Shown piece by piece: positions 1 through 5,532 of a stretch of DNA of 5,601 nucleotides. The notes beneath the pieces were generated by a model that was given only the letters and a program-made list of their open reading frames with translations, was not told the DNA's origin and did no database searches. Both the position numbers and the translations under genes were made by a program. This DNA comes from CAYMKL01 sp964390805. Lineage in GTDB: Bacteria > Chloroflexota > Anaerolineae > VGOG01. The stretch lies in NCBI GenBank assembly GCA_964390805.1, contig CAYMKL010000220.1, positions 1 through 5,601 of the forward strand. The letters run 5' to 3'. The first letter of the stretch is position 1. Every line of letters begins with the position of its first letter.

Positions 1-66
1 TCTTGCCCACAGAAGTTACCCATAACGATCACCCACCATAGGTGCGGTTGTAGTATTAGGGGGGCT

Positions 67-1086
67 ATGAAAACCATTAGATTGGGCAAGACCGGCTTAG
101 AGGTCTCCAGGGTAGGCTTTGGCGGCATCCCCACTCAACGCCTTGCCGAAGATGAGGCGATCAAGGTGGTGCAGCGATGTCTCGACTTGGGCATCACGTT
201 CCTGGACACAGCCAATGCCTACTCGACCAGCGAGGAGCGAATCGGTAAGGCTATCGCTGGCCGGCGCGAGCAGGTCGTTATCGCTACCAAGACCACGGCG
301 CGAGACAGAGCTACGGCTCAACAACACCTGGAACTGAGCCTGAAACGCTTGAATACCGATTACATTGACCTCTGGCAATTCCACAATGTCAGCACCTTCG
401 AGGCGTATGAACAAGTGCTTGCGCCCAATGGAGCGGTGGAAGCGGCGCAAGAGGCCCTGCGAGCAGGCAAGATCAGACACATCGGCCTCAGCGTCCATTC
501 TATGGATGTCGCCCTGAAGGCAGTACCTTCAGGGTATTTTGAGACGGTGCAATTCCCGTTCAACTTCGTCACCAATGAGGCGGCCACCGAATTGATTCCC
601 CTGGCCCAGAAGCATGACGTCGGATTCATTGCCATGAAGCCCATGGCCGGCGGGCTGCTGGACAACGCGGTTCTCGCCATCAAGTATCTGCTGCAGTTCG
701 ACCACGTCGTGCCGGACCCAGGGATCGAACGTGTCGAGGAAATCGAAGAGATCGTGGGCATCGTCCAGGGACCATGGGAGCTGACGTCCCGGAAGTGGCA
801 GGAGATAGAGCGCATTCGCGCCCAGGTGGGCACCCGCTTCTGTCGGCGCTGCGGGTATTGCCAACCATGCCTCCAGGGCGTGTCTATCGTCCTGATTATG
901 AACCTTCGCAGCTTCTGGAAGCGCCTGCCTGCTGAGCGGTTCTCCACAGGTTGGCTTGCAAAGGCTTTGGAGAGCACGGATAATTGCATTGAGTGTGGCG
1001 AATGTGAGGACAAATGCCCGTATGACCTGCCTATTCGAGAGATGATCGTCGAGAACATGGCGTTTTATGAGAACGTCGCAGCATGA
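67..1086 (+). CDS. Aldo/keto reductase with C-terminal 4Fe-4S ferredoxin-like module
   Basis: This is a cytoplasmic oxidoreductase of 339 aa. The N-terminal part (about 1-250) is an aldo/keto reductase TIM barrel opening with the usual RLGKTGLEVSRVGFGG. The expected catalytic tetrad is visible: D47 (FLDTAN), Y52, K75 (IATK) and H106 (LWQFH). Family knowledge predicts NADPH-dependent carbonyl reduction or the reverse. The C-terminal part carries two cysteine groups. C259, C262, C265 and C268 form CxxCxxCxxC; C307, C310, C313 and C317 form CxxCxxCxxxCP, typical of a 4Fe-4S ferredoxin site. This matches the known AKR subgroup with an Fe-S tail, so electrons may pass to or from a cluster. A G-rich Shine-Dalgarno (AGGGGGG, 58-64) lies directly before the ATG. 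No convincing promoter was seen in bases 1-57. The stop codon overlaps an ATG of the next frame (ATGA at 1083-1086), which supports co-transcription. The substrate cannot be told from sequence. Confidence 0.93.
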   Translation: MKTIRLGKTGLEVSRVGFGGIPTQRLAEDEAIKVVQRCLDLGITFLDTANAYSTSEERIGKAIAGRREQVVIATKTTARDRATAQQHLELSLKRLNTDYIDLWQFHNVSTFEAYEQVLAPNGAVEAAQEALRAGKIRHIGLSVHSMDVALKAVPSGYFETVQFPFNFVTNEAATELIPLAQKHDVGFIAMKPMAGGLLDNAVLAIKYLLQFDHVVPDPGIERVEEIEEIVGIVQGPWELTSRKWQEIERIRAQVGTRFCRRCGYCQPCLQGVSIVLIMNLRSFWKRLPAERFSTGWLAKALESTDNCIECGECEDKCPYDLPIREMIVENMAFYENVAA

Positions 1087-1100
1087 GCTGCGCGGATATT

Positions 1101-1107
1101 GGAGTGA
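1101..1107 (+). promoter_or_regulatory. Shine-Dalgarno that decides the amidohydrolase start
   Basis: GGAGTGA sits just before the ATG at 1110, with 5 nt between GGAG and the ATG. The alternative in-frame ATG at 1083 overlaps the stop of the upstream gene and has no purine-rich site before it. The nine extra residues it would add (MSCADIGVN) do not look like family sequence. The start at 1110 is therefore preferred. Confidence 0.6.
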
Positions 1108-1109
1108 AT

Positions 1110-2546
1110 ATGCCTGAACGCACCAACACTCTCATCTCTCATGCCCACCTGTTCACCATGCAAGGCGAGGGTGTGGGCTACGTGGCCGACGGTGCGGTGG
1201 CTATCAAGGGCAACCGCATCGCCGCCGTTGGCCCCACTGCCGAACTGGCCGCCCGCTTTCGCGCATCTGAGACCATTGACGCCAGCGGATGCGCCGTGCT
1301 CCCCGGCCTGATAGACGGCCACATGCACACCCCACTGGCCATCGTGCGGGGCGTGGCGCAGGACGTCGCTCACTGGATGCAGCGGGCGTTGGCCTCCTAC
1401 TCGCGACATATCACCCCATTGGCGGCCCTGGCCGGGACCCACCTCAACGTCCTGGAAGCGCTCAAGGCCGGCACCACGACATTGGTGGACTACACCAGAC
1501 CCGTTCCCGGCTGGGCGGAGACCTTCATTGAGGTTGGCGTTCGCGCGCGGCTCACGCCCACCATCAACGCCCTCCCGCCCGGTGGCATGGCCGGTTGGCA
1601 GGTGGGCGATCTCTACCCGCTGGATCCGGCCAGCGGCCAGGCGGCCATTGTCGCTGCCGTCGCCTTTGCCCGCGAATGGCATGGCGCCGCCGACGGGCGG
1701 ATAACCGTCATGCTTGGCCCCCAGGCCCCCGATATGCTCCCCCGCGACCAACTTCTCCAGGTGAAGCGCATCGCCGACCGCGAAGGGCTCATGATCCACA
1801 TGCACGTCGCCCAGGGCGACCGGGAGATTGACCAGATGCTCCAGCGCTACGGCCAGCGGACGCCCGCTTTTCTGGACGACCTGGGCTACCTGGACGACCA
1901 ACTACTGGCCGTCCACCTCACCGAGGCCACCGACGACGAGGCGACCCTCATCGCCCAGCGCGGCGCGCGGATGGCCCTCTGCTCCGGCAGCATCGGCATC
2001 ATTGACGGCATCGTCCCCCCGACCCACGCCTTCCGATCAGCCGGCGGCCTGGTGGCGCTGGGCTCCGACCAAGCCTGCGGCAACAACTGCAACAACATGT
2101 TCAACGAGATGAAGCTGACGGCACTGTTCAACAAGATCAAGTTCCGCGATCCCACCGTCATGCCCGCCTGGGAGGTGCTGCGAATGGCCACTGTCGAAGG
2201 GGCGCAAGCCATTGGCCTGGGCGACGAGATTGGGTCGTTGGAAGCGGGCAAGCAAGCTGACCTGATCCTGGTAGACCTGAGCGCGCTCAACCTGTCGCCG
2301 GTGTTGGATGCGCCGGTGCGAAACATCGTGCCCAACCTGGTCTATGCCGCCAGTGGCCACGAGGTCAAGACCGTCATGGTCGCCGGGCGGATCCTGATGC
2401 GCGACCGTCAGGTATTGACCACCGACGAGACCGCCGTCCGCGCCGAGGCCCAGGCCCAGGCAGAGGCAGTTGCCCAGCGCGTCGCCTCTGATCCGGTTCA
2501 CAAGAGCATGGCGTTGCTGGCGGAGATGGAGGCAGGGCGGTTGTAG
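1110..2546 (+). CDS. TRZ/ATZ-type amidohydrolase (SAH/MTA deaminase-like)
   Basis: This is a 478-aa metal-dependent hydrolase of the cytosine deaminase-like amidohydrolase group, which includes the SAH/MTA deaminases, AtzB/TrzN-type chlorohydrolases and guanine deaminases. The order of motifs is complete. There is an N-terminal beta-sandwich segment, then GLIDGHMHTPLAIVRG with metal ligands H71 and H73, then HMHVAQGDRE with H232. VHLTE follows with H269, then GSDQACGNNCNNMFNEM with D320, and finally a C-terminal sandwich (GSLEAGKQADLILVD). Members deaminate or dechlorinate N-heterocycles such as adenosine derivatives or triazines in the cytoplasm; which substrate applies here is not visible. 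One oddity is that the residue three after H232 is Q235, where the family usually has a catalytic Glu (HVAE). The segment where relatives often read NPxSN is also divergent (ALCSGSIGI). The first ATG in this frame is at 1083; 1110 is chosen on its Shine-Dalgarno. The gene is visibly GC-richer than those downstream and probably forms an operon with the reductase. Confidence 0.92.
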   Translation: MPERTNTLISHAHLFTMQGEGVGYVADGAVAIKGNRIAAVGPTAELAARFRASETIDASGCAVLPGLIDGHMHTPLAIVRGVAQDVAHWMQRALASYSRHITPLAALAGTHLNVLEALKAGTTTLVDYTRPVPGWAETFIEVGVRARLTPTINALPPGGMAGWQVGDLYPLDPASGQAAIVAAVAFAREWHGAADGRITVMLGPQAPDMLPRDQLLQVKRIADREGLMIHMHVAQGDREIDQMLQRYGQRTPAFLDDLGYLDDQLLAVHLTEATDDEATLIAQRGARMALCSGSIGIIDGIVPPTHAFRSAGGLVALGSDQACGNNCNNMFNEMKLTALFNKIKFRDPTVMPAWEVLRMATVEGAQAIGLGDEIGSLEAGKQADLILVDLSALNLSPVLDAPVRNIVPNLVYAASGHEVKTVMVAGRILMRDRQVLTTDETAVRAEAQAQAEAVAQRVASDPVHKSMALLAEMEAGRL

Positions 2547-2577
2547 TGGAGGCGGAGATTGGGATGGTGGAGGGTCT

Positions 2578-2658
2578 GGACCACGAATGACACGAAAGGG
2601 AGCGAAAGGCACGAAAGGGTCTCGTGTTTTTCGCGGTCTTTCGCGCGTTTCGTGATCC
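2578..2658 (+). repeat. Long imperfect palindrome built from CACGAA units
   Basis: The dyad axis is at 2618. Bases 2578-2615 pair with 2621-2658: of 38 positions, 27 are Watson-Crick, 3 are G-T and 8 are mismatches. The left arm carries CACGAA at 2582 and 2591, AGCGAA at 2601 and CACGAA at 2610. The right arm carries the complements at exactly mirrored positions (2621, 2630, 2640, 2649). Mismatches fall mainly in the spacers between units. It starts 31 nt after the amidohydrolase stop. It could act as a bidirectional RNA hairpin, a transcription attenuator or a mobile palindromic element. There is no U-run at its 3' edge, so it is not a canonical terminator. Confidence 0.8.
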
Positions 2659-2669
2659 AAAGCACCACA

Positions 2670-2750
2670 GAATCACTGACGGCACTGAGGACACTGATGA
2701 CACTGAAACGACCTCAGTGGTCTCAGAGGCTTCAGTGAGATCAGTGATTC
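2670..2750 (+). repeat. Long imperfect palindrome with exact 9-bp CACTGA periodicity
   Basis: CACTGA begins at 2674, 2683, 2692 and 2701, exactly 9 bp apart. The mirrored TCAGTG (one copy is TCAGAG) begins at 2714, 2723, 2732 and 2741, again 9 bp apart. The axis is at 2710 with a 7-nt loop. Bases 2670-2706 against 2714-2750 give 28 Watson-Crick pairs, 2 wobbles and 7 mismatches, with most mismatches in the 3-nt spacers. A further CACTGA lies at 2761-2766, just before the methyltransferase start at 2770. The element therefore occupies most of that gene's 5' untranslated region and could affect its expression. It begins 11 nt after the end of the first palindrome. Confidence 0.82.
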
Positions 2751-2769
2751 AGACGGAGCACACTGAAAA

Positions 2770-3519
2770 ATGAGTTTCTACGACAGGTTCGCCTACTTCT
2801 ACACCAAAGGGCCGTATTCTCAATACAGCGAGAAAATGGTAGCGCTACTGCCCCCCGTGCTCGCTCGATTCGAGGCCCAGCCACAAACGATCTTGGACAT
2901 AGCCTGCGGCGAGGGGACGTTCGCTGTGGCGATGGCGCAGAAAGGCTTCCACGTGACGGGCGTTGACCGCTCTCCCCAGATGTTGGAGTTTGCCAGAGAG
3001 CGAGCTGAACGGGAGAACGCAGAAGTGGAGTTTCTTCGTCAAGATATGCGCTCCCTGTCCTTTGATGAGAGATTCGACCTGGTGACTTGCTGGTTTGATA
3101 GTCTGAATTACGTCCTGGAGTTGGAGGGCATACAAAAGACCTTTGCGGGCGTGCATCGGGCGCTGAAGAAAGCGGGGCTGTTCATATTCGACATGAACAC
3201 GGTTTATGGCCTGGCCGTTGACTGGCAGCGAGACCCTTGTTATGTCCAACAGAACAGCCCTGAGATGTTTGAGATCCACTTCCCACGTTATGACTTCGAC
3301 CAAAACATCGCCACCACGCGAATAACGGGATTCGCGAAGGAAGGGGACAGGTGGATTCGGGTGGACGAGGAGCACAAGGAGCGCGGCTACTCCCTGCAGG
3401 AGATCAGGCAGTGCTCGCAGGCAGTGGGCTTCGTGGAACTTGCCTGTTGGGGAAGCCTGGAACAAATGAGCGAACTCAGACCAAACAGTGGGCGCGTATG
3501 GTTCGTGATGCAGAAATAG
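2770..3519 (+). CDS. Class I SAM-dependent methyltransferase
   Basis: This is a 249-aa cytoplasmic methyltransferase with a Rossmann-like SAM-binding fold. Motif I is ILDIACGEGT (41-50), the glycine loop that holds SAM. Motif II is the acidic end of beta-2, GVD66, which would bind the ribose. RQDMRSL (90-96) supplies the acidic residue near the adenine, and FDLVTCWFDSLNY (102-114) is the post-II/motif IV strand with the active-site region. LFIFDMN (137-143) is the following strand. The layout resembles the methyltransferase-25/11 families of small-molecule methyltransferases, which have a roughly 100-residue C-terminal extension; the substrate is unknown. A GGAG at 2755-2758 lies 11 nt before the ATG, a rather long spacing. 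The 5' region is filled by the CACTGA palindrome. The next gene begins 97 nt downstream, so the two could share a transcript. Confidence 0.9.
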   Translation: MSFYDRFAYFYTKGPYSQYSEKMVALLPPVLARFEAQPQTILDIACGEGTFAVAMAQKGFHVTGVDRSPQMLEFARERAERENAEVEFLRQDMRSLSFDERFDLVTCWFDSLNYVLELEGIQKTFAGVHRALKKAGLFIFDMNTVYGLAVDWQRDPCYVQQNSPEMFEIHFPRYDFDQNIATTRITGFAKEGDRWIRVDEEHKERGYSLQEIRQCSQAVGFVELACWGSLEQMSELRPNSGRVWFVMQK

Positions 3520-3604
3520 ATGGTAGTCTACTGCAATCGGATGTTTATCGCTTCAACTCTCAGGAGATGCCGTCGTCGCTGAACGCCTGCATACAATCAG
3601 GCCC

Positions 3605-3611
3605 GGGGAGG
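3605..3611 (+). promoter_or_regulatory. Strong Shine-Dalgarno of the Nudix gene
   Basis: GGGGAGG lies 5 nt before the ATG at 3617. This is the best ribosome binding site in the window, and it fixes the start at 3617 over the ATG two codons later. A small hairpin, GCCTG (3585-3589) with CAGGC (3598-3602), ends 2 nt before it and could modulate access, but the stem is only 5 bp. Confidence 0.65.
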
Positions 3612-3616
3612 TAACG

Positions 3617-4015
3617 ATGTACATGGTCGTCCCGAACGTGCTGGGCTATCTCGAAAAGGATGGTAAGGTCTTGCTGGGTCTGAGGGAAGATCGGCCGTCG
3701 AAAATCTATCGCCATCAGTGGGACCTTCCCGGTGGACAGATCGAGCCTGGCGAAACCATAGAAGAAGCTCTCGCGCGGGAATTCCTCGAAGAAACAGGCT
3801 TGCTGATTGTGAAAGCACGCTTGATAGATGCCTTTCACAACAGCAAACCTGACGAAGGCGCACCCGGTCTATGTTTGCTCTATCACATAGAAGAAGCCAA
3901 AGGAAAGATGCGGGCGGCCTCCGACTTGCAGGCGCTAGAGTATGTCGAGAAGTCCCAAATCAGGGAATTGCGGTTGCCACCTTGGAGCACGTATTTTCTG
4001 CGGGAATACCTCTAG
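3617..4015 (+). CDS. Nudix hydrolase
   Basis: This is a 132-aa cytoplasmic Nudix-fold pyrophosphohydrolase, about the minimal length for the family. The Nudix box GX5EX7REUXEEXGU is perfect: G40, E46, then R54-E55, E58-E59, G61 and L62. The E55, E58 and E59 glutamates are the expected Mg2+ ligands. The lead-in WDLPGG (35-40) is also typical. Such enzymes cleave a nucleoside diphosphate linked to another moiety, for example damaged nucleotides, ADP-ribose or nucleotide sugars. The substrate class cannot be assigned from these residues. The gap to the methyltransferase is 97 nt. Bases 3520-3604 hold no other gene or convincing promoter, so transcription from upstream is likely. The gene ends with TAG. 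Confidence 0.93.
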   Translation: MYMVVPNVLGYLEKDGKVLLGLREDRPSKIYRHQWDLPGGQIEPGETIEEALAREFLEETGLLIVKARLIDAFHNSKPDEGAPGLCLLYHIEEAKGKMRAASDLQALEYVEKSQIRELRLPPWSTYFLREYL

Positions 4016-4030
4016 AAGGAACCAGTCATC

Positions 4031-4243
4031 ATGCTCATTGGCCATGGAGGACTGGGCAGTGTGCGCTTGCTGATCGAGCGTGTAGGATGAACACATTTGG
4101 CCTGCCGGTTGACAGGCCGACACGAGGTGCTGGTAGTCAAAACGGTCAGCGCCGATCTGCTATCCAAGATCAGGGACTACTGTAGGCCCAGGATAGAGAT
4201 CAAGCTGATCGGTTATGATTCCGAGACGGGACATCGGACTTGA
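4031..4243 (+). pseudogene. Possible broken Rossmann-like reading frame with in-frame TGA
   Basis: An ATG at 4031 is preceded by AAGGA (4016-4020) immediately after the Nudix stop. It reads MLIGHGGLGSVRLLIERVG and then TGA at 4088. The same frame stays open for 50 codons to TGA at 4241. That part includes RHEVLVVKTVSADLL and RIEIKLIGYDSETG, which have the alternating hydrophobic look of real beta strands. The first part resembles a beta-strand plus glycine loop (GHGGLG) of a dinucleotide-binding fold. I infer a decayed or truncated gene, or a small gene hit by one nonsense change. It could also be chance: another frame is open here to 4185. No family could be named. TGA clearly acts as a stop elsewhere in the window. 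Confidence 0.33.
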
Positions 4244-4268
4244 CTTCTCTGGAAGACTGGTGTACAAT
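4240..4268 (+). promoter_or_regulatory. Near-consensus sigma-70 promoter
   Basis: The -35 box TTGACT (4240-4245) and the -10 box TACAAT (4263-4268) are separated by exactly 17 nt. Each differs from consensus at one position. The expected start of transcription is about 4275. This drives the XRE-TRAP-receptor gene, leaving an 85-nt leader to the ATG at 4361. The spacer contains the small dyad CTTC(TCTG)GAAG at 4244-4255. The sequence becomes AT-richer here, as expected for a promoter. Confidence 0.7.
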
Positions 4269-4275
4269 ATGATTT

Positions 4276-4293
4276 GATGGGAATTATCCCTTC
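4276..4293 (+). promoter_or_regulatory. Candidate operator palindrome at the transcription start
   Basis: GATGGGAATTATCCCTTC is an imperfect palindrome. GGGA pairs with TCCC around a 4-nt AT-rich centre, and the outer GA pairs with TC. It begins at about +1 to +2 of the predicted transcript. A site here would suit repression by a dimeric XRE-type regulator, so autoregulation by the downstream gene is a reasonable inference. The size is modest and chance is possible. Confidence 0.35.
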
Positions 4294-4311
4294 CTATATG
4301 CTGGTGTGAGC

Positions 4312-4344
4312 ATGGCTAATTTCGGTTTTGATGCTAGTTTCTAA
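4312..4344 (+). other. Ten-codon leader-like ORF upstream of the regulator
   Basis: ATG at 4312 reads MANFGFDASF and ends with TAA at 4342. It lies inside the predicted leader of the regulator mRNA and overlaps the alternative regulator starts at 4328 (TTG) and 4331 (ATG) in another frame. It ends 16 nt before the preferred start at 4361. Only a weak purine stretch (GTGTGAG) precedes it. It may be a translated leader peptide or chance. Confidence 0.2.
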
Positions 4345-4360
4345 TGACCTAAGAGCTTTC

Positions 4361-5509
4361 ATGGCTAAAGCAGCTTCGGTTGAAGGTTATAGGATAGGCG
4401 ACCGCGTACGTGCAGCCAGGAAATCCCTGGGCCTGCGCCAGTCCGACCTGTCTGGTATAACCGGGCTCCCGGCAAGCCACCTCTCGGATATTGAGCGCGG
4501 GGCGCTCACGCCTACAATCCCGACATTGCGCAAGATCGGCCAGGCACTCAACCGGCCCCTTGAGTACTTCTTTCAAGAGAACGGCGACAAGCCGCAGTCG
4601 CTGGGCATGGTGGTTCACAGAACCCCTGTTGGTGGACAGGTAGCGGCAAGACTCGCGCAACTTGTGGAGGACAAGACCGGCGGCGACATCAGGCTCCGCA
4701 TCTATCATTTTGCGGCGCCGGTCAGCGCTAGAGAACAGGTCGAGGGCCTGGCGGAAGGCGCGGTCCATATCTACATTGATGAGCCACTGGGTTTTGAACA
4801 CTACGCAGAACTCTGTGGCCCAGTGTTCTTGCCCTATTTCTTCCGCGATAGAGAACACTATCATCGGTTTCTTCGAAGCACCATCTTTGAGGAACACATT
4901 TGCCAGAAACTTCTGGACAACGGTATTCTGCTCCTGAACCCGGCTTCTAACTGGGAGTGTGGTTCCTTTGAAGTGCTCTTCTCGACTGATCCGATTTTCA
5001 CCCCCGATGACCTTGTTGGCCGGAGGTTCCGCTCGTACGCATCCGACGCGGCGATTGCCTTGCGGCGGGCTCTCCGAGCTGAACCCGTGGTGGTTGAGTG
5101 GGAGCGAGCCTATGAGGCGTTCGAACAAGGTCTGGTTGACACATTCCTGGTGCCTGCTGCCCATTTCTACTCTCTACAAGTCCACAAGTTGGCCAGGTAT
5201 GCGACGCTTCTGAGCTACGGTTACACGCTGAACCTGACTGTAGCCATAAGCGAGCGTGAATACCACAAGCTATCACCGAGTGTTCAACAAGTGCTGACCG
5301 AAGCCATCGAAGAGACTGGAGTATACTGCACTCAACTGACGAATGAACAGACAGTGATTGACCTCCAACGTCTCTCCGAGGAACACGGACTCCCTGTCAT
5401 CCATTCGGACCCAAAAGCCTGGCGCGCCACCTTTACTGCCGCCATTCGTCAGATATGCGACGAAGGCTTGCTCGCGCGTGAGATGTACGAGGAGGTACAG
5501 AGCCTTTAG
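4361..5509 (+). CDS. XRE-family HTH regulator fused to DctP-type TRAP solute-binding domain
   Basis: Numbering is from the ATG at 4361 (382 aa). Residues 15-70 form an XRE/Cro-type helix-turn-helix: RVRAARKSLGLRQSDLS, then GLPASHLSDIERGALTP and LRKIGQALNRPLEYFF. After a short linker (71-84), residues 85-375 match a whole DctP-family TRAP receptor. Landmarks are LAQLVEDKTGGDIRLRIY, REQVEGLAEGAVHIYI, LPYFFRDREHYHRFL, FTPDDLVGRRFRSY, YEAFEQGLVD and LSPSVQQVLTEAIEETG. R224 in GRRFR aligns with the conserved arginine that binds the ligand carboxylate in this family. The Gln-Glu-Asn usually found just after the following VDG is replaced (VDTFLVPA). There is no signal peptide or membrane helix, so the protein is cytoplasmic. 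I infer a one-component regulator sensing an organic acid. AAGAG (4351-4355) supports the 4361 start; ATG 4331 and TTG 4328 are in-frame alternatives with poorer sites. Confidence 0.9.
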   Translation: MAKAASVEGYRIGDRVRAARKSLGLRQSDLSGITGLPASHLSDIERGALTPTIPTLRKIGQALNRPLEYFFQENGDKPQSLGMVVHRTPVGGQVAARLAQLVEDKTGGDIRLRIYHFAAPVSAREQVEGLAEGAVHIYIDEPLGFEHYAELCGPVFLPYFFRDREHYHRFLRSTIFEEHICQKLLDNGILLLNPASNWECGSFEVLFSTDPIFTPDDLVGRRFRSYASDAAIALRRALRAEPVVVEWERAYEAFEQGLVDTFLVPAAHFYSLQVHKLARYATLLSYGYTLNLTVAISEREYHKLSPSVQQVLTEAIEETGVYCTQLTNEQTVIDLQRLSEEHGLPVIHSDPKAWRATFTAAIRQICDEGLLAREMYEEVQSL

Positions 5510-5517
5510 CTGCTCCC

Positions 5518-5532
5518 TGGTCTCCAAGACCA
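5518..5532 (+). terminator. Weak candidate terminator hairpin after the regulator
   Basis: TGGTCT (5518-5523) and AGACCA (5527-5532) form a perfect 6-bp stem with a 3-nt loop, 8 nt after the regulator stop. The sequence after it (TATCGTTGTTCTTGG) is T-rich but has no clean U-run, so efficient intrinsic termination is doubtful. The rest of the window, to 5601, shows no supportable gene. Confidence 0.3.

Noticed and set aside
23..29. TAACGAT occurs near both ends of the window (23-29 and 5595-5601), as if a direct repeat flanked an element
   Set aside because: A 7-mer match is expected by chance in 5.6 kb, and no integrase or transposase is present.
1065..1901. Long open frame of 278 codons on the minus strand
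   Set aside because: It lies antisense to the amidohydrolase, whose motifs are unmistakable. Its translation is low-complexity (many G, H and V) and typical of GC-rich antisense shadow.
2626..2635. Intrinsic terminator for the amidohydrolase using the TTTTT run
   Set aside because: The T-run lies inside the right arm of the palindrome, not after the stem, so the geometry is wrong.
2470..2655. Short plus-strand frame running from the amidohydrolase into the CACGAA palindrome
   Set aside because: The product is Arg/Gly-rich low-complexity sequence translated from repeat DNA and has no ribosome binding site.
2578..2750. CRISPR array, because of regularly spaced short repeats
   Set aside because: Units are 6 bp at about 9-bp spacing and inverted about two axes. 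There are no 24-40 bp repeats with unique spacers and no cas genes.
3592..3597. TACAAT as a -10 box for a Nudix promoter
   Set aside because: No TTGACA-like -35 box is found 16-18 nt upstream, and the hexamer sits in a small hairpin loop.
3871..4185. 104-codon plus-strand frame overlapping the end of the Nudix gene
   Set aside because: It is out of frame with a certain gene for half its length, has no ribosome binding site, and the product looks random. The frame starting at 4031 is more protein-like.
4328..4360. Upstream TTG (4328) or ATG (4331) as the start of the regulator
   Set aside because: Neither has a Shine-Dalgarno, and the extra residues add nothing to the HTH domain. They remain possible, but 4361 has AAGAG at a suitable distance.
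4349..5164. 271-codon open frame on the minus strand
   Set aside because: It is antisense to the HTH-TRAP-receptor fusion, which has clear family motifs throughout. No domain is recognisable in the antisense product.
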